A stretch of DNA of 21,118 bases from a virus: the IMG/VR virus record IMGVR_UViG_3300025889_001136, positions 1 through 21,118 of that record; one strand, 5' to 3'. Positions within the stretch are counted from its first letter, which is position 1. Each line of letters opens with the position of its first letter. The notes below the pieces were generated by a model. That model saw nothing but the letters and a program-made list of their open reading frames with translations, did not search any database and was not told where the DNA came from. Shown piece after piece: positions 15,524-21,118 of this stretch. The position numbers were made by a program, and so were the translations under genes.

Positions 15524-16037
15524 ACGTTCAGACTTTGAAAGAAAACCTAGAGACTTCTACCCCACACCATTTGCGGCAGTAGAACCTCTAATCGACCATT
15601 TACCAAAGGGGTTCACGTTTGCAGAACCTTGTGCTGGTGATGGACAATTGTGCAGACACCTAGAACACTTTGGTGGCACTTGCATGTGGGCGAGTGATAT
15701 CGAACCACAGTTACATGGTATCGCAAGAAACAATTATACTGATATTGGTGAGAAAGAAGTATACGAGTCGGACTTCATTATTACAAATCCACCTTGGGAT
15801 AGAAAACTACTGCACCCAATGATTGAACACTTTGTGTCACTGAGGACCACATGGTTATTGTTTGACGCAGATTGGATGCACACCAAACAATCGTCTGAAT
15901 ATATAAAGTACTGTTCGAATATTGTGAGTGTTGGACGAATCAAATGGTTTGGTAATATGACAGGCAAAGACAATTGTGCTTGGTATAGATTTGAAACAAA
16001 TACGAATTACGCCACTATTTTTCATGGGAGAACATGA
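15516..16037 (+). CDS. DNA methyltransferase-like protein (Dam/N6-adenine type)
   Basis: 173 residues from the ATG at 15516 (MGKRSDFERKPRDFYPTP). An ATG at 15447 would overlap gp46 by 77 bases and adds an unconserved stretch. Motif I, AEPCAGDG at 36-43, would bind S-adenosylmethionine, and NPPW at 91-94 is the catalytic loop of amino-methyltransferases acting on adenine or cytosine. The later text TWLLFDADWMHT ... KDNCAWYRFE is familiar from many phage proteins of this type. The target-recognition part is short. Whether it protects DNA from the nearby restriction enzyme is open: the family also occurs alone. It overlaps the deformylase gene by 4 bases. Confidence 0.85.
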   Translation: MGKRSDFERKPRDFYPTPFAAVEPLIDHLPKGFTFAEPCAGDGQLCRHLEHFGGTCMWASDIEPQLHGIARNNYTDIGEKEVYESDFIITNPPWDRKLLHPMIEHFVSLRTTWLLFDADWMHTKQSSEYIKYCSNIVSVGRIKWFGNMTGKDNCAWYRFETNTNYATIFHGRT

Positions 16038-16540
16038 TGGAACTACTACCAAATAATGACCTTTCACTGCGTCAGAGACTTAACGTTTGCAGTGAAGACT
16101 TGGATAGACAGAAACTAAAGGATGATTTGATTGCCTGCATGGAGAGAAACAACGGAGTTGGACTCTCTGCGAATCAGGTGGGTATTTCTGAACGTGCCTT
16201 CGTGATGTATTCCGATGTGAAGGAGAAAGAGATTATCGCCTGCTTCAATCCATTCATCACAGAGTATTCCAAGGAAACAATCAAGATGGATGAGGGTTGT
16301 CTGACTTGGCCTGGTGTCTGGTTACTCGTAGAACGACCAGAGGGTATCGTGTGTAGTTTTGAGGATGAGACAGGAGAACATGTTCAGTGTACGATGCATG
16401 GACTTGAGGCTCGTATCTTCCAACATGAATACGACCACATGGAAGGCACCAATTTCACTCGCCGTGTCAGTAGATTGAAACTCGATATGGCACAGAAGAG
16501 GGCAACGAAGGTTAGGAAACGTGCGTCACGGATTGCGTGA
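16034..16540 (+). CDS. def: Peptide deformylase
   Basis: 168 residues, typical length for the enzyme that removes the formyl group from nascent N-terminal methionine. All three motifs are present: GVGLSANQVG (41-50; the family G-x-G-L-A-A-P-Q), EGCLTWPG (87-94, metal ligand Cys89) and QHEYDH (130-135, metal ligands His131 and His135, catalytic Glu132). Two adjacent ATGs (16034, 16037) are possible starts; the first overlaps the methyltransferase stop. Marine cyanophages carry deformylases thought to act on photosystem D1 and other host or phage proteins. The basic C-terminal tail is short. The gene ends the gp55-led operon. Confidence 0.94.
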   Translation: MMELLPNNDLSLRQRLNVCSEDLDRQKLKDDLIACMERNNGVGLSANQVGISERAFVMYSDVKEKEIIACFNPFITEYSKETIKMDEGCLTWPGVWLLVERPEGIVCSFEDETGEHVQCTMHGLEARIFQHEYDHMEGTNFTRRVSRLKLDMAQKRATKVRKRASRIA

Positions 16541-16580
16541 TAGTATGTTGCAAAAATGTCACACATTTCATAAATAATAC

Positions 16581-16606
16581 AAAAAACGCCTGAAAGGGCG
16601 TTTTTT
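16581..16606 (+). terminator. Rho-independent terminator after the deformylase gene
   Basis: A 10-bp perfect stem, AAAAAACGCC (16581-16590) with GGCGTTTTTT (16597-16606), and a TGAAAG loop. The A-run upstream and T-run downstream would let it work on either strand. It closes the gp55-deformylase operon and lies 4 bases before the next -35 box. Confidence 0.93.
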
Positions 16607-16609
16607 CGT

Positions 16610-16638
16610 TTGACAGATTTAGTTCTATAGTGTACTAT
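16610..16638 (+). promoter_or_regulatory. Sigma70-type promoter, first of three with ATGATG at +1
   Basis: TTGACA (16610-16615), 17-base spacer, TACTAT (16633-16638). The predicted start, seven bases after the -10 box, is A16645, the first base of ATGATG. A 29-base block covering -10 and the start (16627-16655) recurs identically at 19459-19487. Confidence 0.82.
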
Positions 16639-16668
16639 GTATATATGATGAGAAATAAGGAAAAAGAC

Positions 16669-16824
16669 ATGACCAAGAAGACACGCGGTGCTACCGTCAA
16701 ATACAAGATGTATGGCAAGATTGAATTTGAGAAAAAATTTGAGACTGCCAAGGAAGCAAAAGGTTTCTTCTGGGGTTACGTTGTGAAGACTCCGAATATC
16801 ACTGGCGAATTAATTATTCACTAA
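16669..16824 (+). CDS. Small unknown basic protein
   Basis: 51 residues from the ATG at 16669, which has AAGGAAA at 16657-16663 in front. The in-frame ATGATG at 16645 would add eight residues (MMRNKEKD) and coincides with the predicted transcription start, so a leaderless longer form is possible. The product is basic with aromatic residues (KYKMYGKIEFEKKF, then GFFWGYVVKTPNITGELIIH) and looks like a small beta-strand protein. I do not recognise it. It is the first gene behind an early-type promoter and shares the ribosome-binding stretch AAGGAAAAAGACATG with the next gene. Confidence 0.68.
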   Translation: MTKKTRGATVKYKMYGKIEFEKKFETAKEAKGFFWGYVVKTPNITGELIIH

Positions 16825-16834
16825 GGAAAAAGAC

Positions 16835-17230
16835 ATGTACACCTTTGATGACAACATCTTCTCTGATCTTCACAAGGACGCTTATGGGTTTCGTCCTCGT
16901 TCCCATGAGTATTGGGATGCAACAAATGACCGTAAGGAAGAAATCTGGAACGGTCTTCTTAAGGAACTAGACGCCGCAATCGAGCGTGAGAAGATGGCTG
17001 AACGGTGGGCAATCACCAAGTTCGAAAACGATCTGTCTGATATTGAGGTTCTTGTGGGTGACCGTGAGACTGCAATTCGGTGGTTTGTCGAGTCTCTCGA
17101 ACTTGACGAAATTGACTTGATGTATGGTGGTGAGAAGATTTGTTACGATCTAGGTCTGCCCTTCTCTATGGCAAACATTTTTGACGAGACATGCAAGAAA
17201 CTTCTTGACAATGTTGAGGGAATCGAGTAG
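16835..17230 (+). CDS. Unknown acidic, mostly helical protein
   Basis: 131 residues, ATG preceded by AAGGAAAAAGAC, identical to the site before the gene upstream. The N-terminus MYTFDDNIFSDLHKDAYGFRPRSHEYWDATNDRKEEIWN and the rest (WAITKFENDLSDIEVLVGDRETAIRWFVESLELDEIDLMYGGEKICYDLGLPF) are rich in Asp, Glu and Trp. I recognise the style from marine phages but no domain. It has no membrane segment. The promoter of the downstream large gene lies within its last 27 bases. Confidence 0.8.
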   Translation: MYTFDDNIFSDLHKDAYGFRPRSHEYWDATNDRKEEIWNGLLKELDAAIEREKMAERWAITKFENDLSDIEVLVGDRETAIRWFVESLELDEIDLMYGGEKICYDLGLPFSMANIFDETCKKLLDNVEGIE

Positions 17231-17233
17231 AAT
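17205..17233 (+). promoter_or_regulatory. Sigma70-type promoter for the VWA gene, inside the preceding gene
   Basis: TTGACA (17205-17210), 17-base spacer, TAGAAT (17228-17233). The predicted start is A17240, the first base of the ATGATG that opens the VWA gene. No Shine-Dalgarno sequence is seen before that start. The geometry is the same as at 16610 and 19442. Confidence 0.75.
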
Positions 17234-17239
17234 ATAAAC

Positions 17240-19435
17240 ATGATGAAAAAAGACACACTCGCAAAACTCCTCGCAGAAGAGGATATCTTCGTAGTTCACA
17301 AGCAGACTCCTACTGCTTACTTTGATGTGAAGCGTCGTGAACTTGGTCTTCCTATCTGGAAAGATGAGGAGATGACTAACAACATCTATGACCTGATGGT
17401 ATGTCATGAGATTGCTCACGCACTCTGGACGCCTCTGGAGATGATGGAAGAGGTCGTCACTCGCAATCTCAACAAGGGTGTTGTTAACATTCTTGAGGAT
17501 GCTCGCATTGAGAAGATGGTCCAGAAGAAGTATCCCGGCTCTGTCGGTATCTTCAATCGTGGATACGCAGAACTCGGCGAGAAGAATTTCTTCGATGTCG
17601 AGGGTGAGGACATTTCTAAACTCACTGTCATTGACCGCATCAACCTGTTCTTCAAGAAGCAGAAGGGTGTGACGTTCTCTGATGAAGAGAAGGTGTTTGT
17701 CAAGAAGACTGCCGAACTCGAAACTGTCGAGGACGTTCTGACTCTCGCAGAAGAAATCTACAAGTGGATGGAAGAGCGTTCCACTGAGGAAGAAAACTCT
17801 GATGGTGAGGATGGTTCTGTTGGTGACACTGGTGACACTGGTGAGTCCTCTGAGGGAATGTCCTCTTCTTCTGAAAAAGGTGAGGGTGAAGGTAAGTCTA
17901 AAGAATCAAAAGGTGAAGAAGATGGTGACGGTAACAACAATGCTCCTGTTGGCAACAACGGTGATGATGACTCCGAAACTGGTGATGGTGAAACTGAAGT
18001 AGGTAACACTGAGGGTGGTGTCGAGTCTGACGGTACTGGTAGTGTTCCTGTCAAGACTGACACAGACTCGAACAATGCGATTGACAAGTTGCGTGACGAG
18101 ACTGCTCAGGACCGCATGTATGGTCGTATTGCTCCTGTTCCGGCAGACACCATTGTTTCCTTCAAGACTTGCCTTGAGGAACTTGGTTCTTGGTACAATG
18201 GTTATTCTGATGAACTCTATTACCGTTCTACTCTTGAGGAAGTAACTGAACTCAAGGCTGCATCCAAGAAGACGGTTGCATACATGGTAAAAGAATTTGA
18301 GATGAAGAAGTCTGCTGACCAGTATGCTCGTGCGGCAACTGCCAAGACTGGCACTCTCGACATGGGTGCTCTTCACACCTACAAGTTCAATGATGACCTG
18401 TTCAAGAAGGTAACTACTCTGCCGGGCGCAACAAACCACGGTATGGTGATGGTTCTGGATTGGTCTGGTTCCATGTCTGACAATCTGATTGGTACTCTCT
18501 CACAGTTGTACAATCTGATTTGGTTCTGCCGTCGGACACAAATTCCTTTCAAGGTCTATGCGTTCTCTGATTGTTATGGTCGTGTAAATCGTTTTGATTC
18601 AAATGAAGATTCTGAAACAACGTTCGAGTATGGTGAGATTGAATACAACCAGTTCAAACTGTTGGAGTTCTTCTGTTCTGACATGACTGGCAATGAAGAG
18701 AACCGCATGATGCACTATCTCTGGATGGTTGCCTCTCGTTGGATTTATCGCAATTGGAATGAGAAGGGATATCCTATTGATGGTCCTTACAAGTACCAGC
18801 TTGGTGGTACTCCGCTGAACGATGCAATCATGGCAATGACTACGATTGTTCCCAAGTTTAAGAATGAAACTGGTGTCCAGAAAGTCAACACGATTTTCCT
18901 GACAGATGGTGCCTCAAGTCGCCACCACTACATTCGGGATTACAACATGGTTGATGGCAATGACGTTGAGCGCAATCTCTATGGTCGATACAAGACGATT
19001 GTTACTAATCCCAAGAACGGTAAGACCTACGAAATGACTGGTAATACCACCAATGACTTGCTTCGTATTCTCAAGGACTCTGTGGATGGTATGAACCTAG
19101 TTGGGTTCTTCATTGCGGGAACTGGTCGTTCTGGACGCATCGACAAACGGACCATTGCGTATGCCACTGGTATCAGTGTTTATGATGATAAGATGAAGTC
19201 CATGCTAAAACAAGTGAATAAGGACAAGTATCTCGCAGTCGAGGGTGATACCACTGGATATGATGAGTACTATCTGTTGCAGGGTGGTCGCAATCTGGAA
19301 GTCGAGAACGAGACTCTCGACAATGAACTGGTCGGTGCATCCAAGGCAAAACTCAAGTCTGCCTTTGGTAAGATGACTAAGGGTAAGGTTCAGTCTCGTA
19401 CCCTGTTGAATCGGTTTGTGAAATTAGTTGCATAA
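17240..19435 (+). CDS. Metalloprotease-like/VWA protein, CobT-like partner of the AAA+ ATPase
   Basis: 731 residues. Near the N-terminus HEIAHALW gives a zincin HExxH (H56, E57, H60), followed by NILEDARIE (84-92), whose acidic residues could supply a further ligand. Residues 181-275 form a low-complexity linker rich in Gly, Asp, Glu and Ser. The C-terminal half is a von Willebrand A domain with a full metal-ion-dependent adhesion site: DWSGS (D407, S409, S411), Thr524 in LGGTPLND and Asp556 in LTDGASS. The layout recalls the CobT chaperone subunit and other VWA proteins that pair with MoxR-type ATPases; the ATPase gene follows. A role in remodelling or metal insertion into a target is inferred. 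It starts with ATGATG at a predicted transcription start. Confidence 0.87.
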   Translation: MMKKDTLAKLLAEEDIFVVHKQTPTAYFDVKRRELGLPIWKDEEMTNNIYDLMVCHEIAHALWTPLEMMEEVVTRNLNKGVVNILEDARIEKMVQKKYPGSVGIFNRGYAELGEKNFFDVEGEDISKLTVIDRINLFFKKQKGVTFSDEEKVFVKKTAELETVEDVLTLAEEIYKWMEERSTEEENSDGEDGSVGDTGDTGESSEGMSSSSEKGEGEGKSKESKGEEDGDGNNNAPVGNNGDDDSETGDGETEVGNTEGGVESDGTGSVPVKTDTDSNNAIDKLRDETAQDRMYGRIAPVPADTIVSFKTCLEELGSWYNGYSDELYYRSTLEEVTELKAASKKTVAYMVKEFEMKKSADQYARAATAKTGTLDMGALHTYKFNDDLFKKVTTLPGATNHGMVMVLDWSGSMSDNLIGTLSQLYNLIWFCRRTQIPFKVYAFSDCYGRVNRFDSNEDSETTFEYGEIEYNQFKLLEFFCSDMTGNEENRMMHYLWMVASRWIYRNWNEKGYPIDGPYKYQLGGTPLNDAIMAMTTIVPKFKNETGVQKVNTIFLTDGASSRHHYIRDYNMVDGNDVERNLYGRYKTIVTNPKNGKTYEMTGNTTNDLLRILKDSVDGMNLVGFFIAGTGRSGRIDKRTIAYATGISVYDDKMKSMLKQVNKDKYLAVEGDTTGYDEYYLLQGGRNLEVENETLDNELVGASKAKLKSAFGKMTKGKVQSRTLLNRFVKLVA

Positions 19436-19441
19436 TAGGGG

Positions 19442-19470
19442 TTGACAAATGTTCCCCGATAGTGTACTAT
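19442..19470 (+). promoter_or_regulatory. Sigma70-type promoter of the AAA+ gene
   Basis: TTGACA (19442-19447), 17-base spacer, TACTAT (19465-19470). The predicted start is A19477, the first base of ATGATG in frame with the ATPase gene. The -35 box is flanked by GGGG (19438-19441) and CCCC (19454-19457). Confidence 0.82.
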
Positions 19471-19506
19471 GTATATATGATGAGAAAACAGACAGAAGGA
19501 ATGACT

Positions 19507-20649
19507 ATGTATCTCTCACCTCGTAAGAAGCTCTTTGTTGATACCGCTGCCGAAATGTTCGGTGAAGGTGCAATCATTACCAAGGCACAGAAGGCGGAGG
19601 CTGCCGAGAAGGCAGGTGTTCCGTTCCCAACGTGGTTTGGTAAGGACTACACTGTTGGTTACAATGCGTACAAGTTGCCCACTGAGGGTGGTTCCGTAGT
19701 TGCTCCTGCTGCTGTAACTGAGGATGCGTCTGCTGTGGTTAACCTTGTTGCAACAAATATGAATGACCAGAATTTGGTTCCTTCCAAGTTCGAGGGTTTT
19801 GTCTCTTGGGGTAACTTCTCTCTGATTGAGAAAGTCGTCAAGTCTGGTATGTTCTACCCCATGTTCATCACTGGTCTGTCCGGCAACGGCAAGACTCTGA
19901 TGGTCGAACAGGTTTGTGCCAAACTCAAGAAGGAACTCATTCGGGTCAACATCACCATCGAAACTGATGAGGATGATCTGCTTGGTGGTTTCCGTTTGGT
20001 GAACGGTGAAACCAAGTTCATGCCTGGTCCTGTGATCGAAGCAATGGAACGTGGTTGCACTCTTCTGCTTGATGAGTGTGATCTGGGTTCGAACAAGTTG
20101 CTCTGCCTGCAGCCGGTCCTTGAGGGTAAAGGTGTTTACCTCAAGAAGATCAACAAGTGGGTTACTCCAAAGGATGGTTTCAACGTCATTGCCACTGCCA
20201 ACACTAAGGGCAAGGGTTCTGACGATGGACGGTTCATTGGAACCAACATTCTAAACGAAGCGTTCCTTGAGCGGTTCGCAGTCACGATGGAACAGCCCTA
20301 TGCCTCTGCGGCAATCGAGAAGAAGATTGTTCTCGGTTCCATGCAGAAGTATGGTGCTGTCGATAAAGACTTTGCAGATAACCTTGTCACTTGGGCAGAG
20401 GTTATTCGTAAGACGTTCTTCGATGGTGGAGTTGATGAGGTAATCTCAACTCGCCGTCTGGATCACATTGTGAAGGCTTTTGCCATCTTTGGTGACAAGA
20501 TGCAGTCCATCGAACTGTGTGTCGCTCGTTTTGATGAAGACACTAAGGCATCATTCCTAGACCTCTACACCAAAATTGATGCTGGCGTTTTGACCAGTGA
20601 AGATAGTGTTACTGAGGATGCTGAGGAAACTGCCGAAGTTGCCTTCTAA
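19507..20649 (+). CDS. MoxR/CobS-like AAA+ ATPase
   Basis: 380 residues from ATG 19507, which lies 6 bases after AGAAGGA; ATG 19501 and the leaderless ATGATG at 19477 are in-frame alternatives. AAA+ motifs: Walker A GLSGNGKT (123-130), Walker B LLLDE (186-190), sensor 1 ATAN (229-232) and a probable arginine finger in LERF. The insert LLGGFRLVNGETKFMPGPVIEAM is the MoxR/CobS pattern. Marine phages often have this gene annotated cobS after the cobaltochelatase subunit, but nothing here proves a cobalamin role. With the upstream VWA protein it forms a MoxR-VWA pair. The C-terminus is acidic. Confidence 0.9.
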   Translation: MYLSPRKKLFVDTAAEMFGEGAIITKAQKAEAAEKAGVPFPTWFGKDYTVGYNAYKLPTEGGSVVAPAAVTEDASAVVNLVATNMNDQNLVPSKFEGFVSWGNFSLIEKVVKSGMFYPMFITGLSGNGKTLMVEQVCAKLKKELIRVNITIETDEDDLLGGFRLVNGETKFMPGPVIEAMERGCTLLLDECDLGSNKLLCLQPVLEGKGVYLKKINKWVTPKDGFNVIATANTKGKGSDDGRFIGTNILNEAFLERFAVTMEQPYASAAIEKKIVLGSMQKYGAVDKDFADNLVTWAEVIRKTFFDGGVDEVISTRRLDHIVKAFAIFGDKMQSIELCVARFDEDTKASFLDLYTKIDAGVLTSEDSVTEDAEETAEVAF

Positions 20650-20662
20650 AAAAATTATGTGT

Positions 20663-20699
20663 GGGGGTTGAAATTTTTGTTTCAATCCCCATATATAAT
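20663..20699 (+). promoter_or_regulatory. Putative sigma70-type promoter and hairpin before the Hsp20 gene
   Basis: TTGAAA (20668-20673) and TATAAT (20694-20699) are 20 bases apart; TATATA at 20692 gives 18. An 11-bp inverted repeat (GGGGGTTGAAA 20663-20673 with TTTCAATCCCC 20680-20690, one G-T pair) spans the -35 box. It lacks a following T-run, so an operator is more likely than a terminator. Confidence 0.5.
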
Positions 20700-20754
20700 A
20701 AACGATAACGCCTAATGGGTTATCATATTAATCTTGCTTTTAAAGGAGATACCG

Positions 20755-21118
20755 ATGAATAAAGCACTAACAATTTTCGACAACATCAACCAACTAACAC
20801 CCTATTCAGTAGGTTACGATAGGATGTTCGATACTCTAAAGAGATATGTTGATAATAACCCCTCGTCTACTACGGGATATCCCCCATATAACATTCGAAA
20901 GGAAGGTGATTACAACTATGCCATTGAGATGGCACTAGCTGGATTTTCCCGTGAGGATTTAGAAGTAGAGGTTTCCGATGGTGTGCTAACCGTCCGTTCT
21001 GTGAAGGATACCACTGATGATGACACAAGTAATATTTACCGTGGCATTTCCTTCCGTAAGTTCGTGAGGAAGTTTACTATCGCTGACGATATTGTTGTCA
21101 AGGGTGCTAAGATGGAAA
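20755..21118 (+). CDS. Small heat shock protein Hsp20 (partial, runs off the window)
   Basis: The first 121 codons of an Hsp20/alpha-crystallin chaperone, which holds unfolding proteins in an ATP-independent way. AAAGGAG at 20742-20748 precedes the ATG. The alpha-crystallin domain begins about residue 46 (YNIRKEGDYNYAIEMALAGF) and continues with SREDLEVEVSDGVLTVRS, then RGISFRKFVRKFTIADDI, all typical. The N-terminal arm (LTPYSVGYDRMFDTLKRY) matches the phage and bacterial IbpA-like form. The gene continues beyond 21118, so the C-terminal I-x-I tail is not seen. Hsp20 genes are a common trait of T4-like cyanophages. Confidence 0.94.
   Translation, partial: MNKALTIFDNINQLTPYSVGYDRMFDTLKRYVDNNPSSTTGYPPYNIRKEGDYNYAIEMALAGFSREDLEVEVSDGVLTVRSVKDTTDDDTSNIYRGISFRKFVRKFTIADDIVVKGAKME

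Noticed and set aside
17906-18439. Antisense open frame of 177 codons within the VWA gene
   Set aside because: It mirrors the low-complexity linker and part of the VWA domain; no start signals and no family resemblance.
19507-20649. Cobalamin biosynthesis gene cobS by function
   Set aside because: Only general MoxR/CobS-type AAA+ motifs are visible. The neighbours do not include CobN or other cobalamin genes, so a family name is given and no pathway.
20701-20757. RNA thermometer controlling Hsp20
   Set aside because: The visible hairpin (20704-20724) does not include the AAAGGAG site, and the U-rich stretch next to that site is too close to fold back on it as in a fourU element.
1-21118. 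CRISPR array, insertion sequence, integrase or attachment site
   Set aside because: No regularly spaced repeats, transposase or integrase motifs were seen; all genes run in one direction in T4-like order.

Overview
The window is a stretch of a strictly lytic, T4-like (Straboviridae-like / exo-T-even) myovirus genome. Every recognisable gene lies on the + strand. The order tail sheath (gp18) - tail tube (gp19) - portal (gp20) - prohead core - protease (gp21) - scaffold (gp22) - major capsid (gp23) - UvsY - UvsW - gp55 - gp47 - gp46 is T4-like. The accessory genes (two 2OG-Fe(II) oxygenases, peptide deformylase, a CobS/MoxR-like ATPase, Hsp20) are typical of marine T4-like phages, including cyanophages. 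No photosynthesis gene, tRNA gene, integrase, transposase or CRISPR array was seen, so the host cannot be named from the window.

Layout. 1-7351 is the late structural block: end of the sheath gene, tube, portal, two small prohead-core candidates, an unknown beta-rich protein, a nitroreductase-family protein lodged inside the head operon, protease, scaffold and capsid. A terminator follows gp23. 7417-8017 holds a second, gp19/gp54-like tube-family gene with its own late promoter. 8013-8148 holds a late promoter followed by a probable 120-nt structured RNA. 8163-11544 is a recombination block: UvsY, two tandem oxygenases, UvsW helicase and a small protein with an Sm-like N-terminus. 11584-16540 starts at a sigma70-type promoter and carries the late sigma factor gp55, gp47, a BstYI/BglII-like restriction endonuclease, gp46, a DNA methyltransferase-like protein and peptide deformylase, nearly all overlapping or abutting. 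A strong terminator follows. 16610-20649 carries two small unknown proteins, a large metalloprotease-like/VWA protein and its MoxR/CobS-like AAA+ partner. 20663-21118 begins an Hsp20 gene that runs off the window.

How the parts fit. gp55 is the sigma factor that reads TATAAATA late promoters, and three good matches to that box serve the structural and RNA genes. gp46/gp47, UvsY and UvsW form the recombination-dependent replication machinery. gp20-gp23 with the core proteins build the prohead.

Most unusual points: (1) an AT-rich BstYI-like restriction enzyme gene fitted by 4-bp overlaps between gp47 and gp46, with a methyltransferase-like gene just after gp46; by hand count RGATCY, the BstYI-type site, is absent from the window although GATC occurs 48 times; (2) a late-promoter-driven structured RNA between the tube-like gene and uvsY; (3) three sigma70-type promoters with TTGACA, a 17-bp spacer and a predicted start exactly on an ATGATG, suggesting leaderless early genes.
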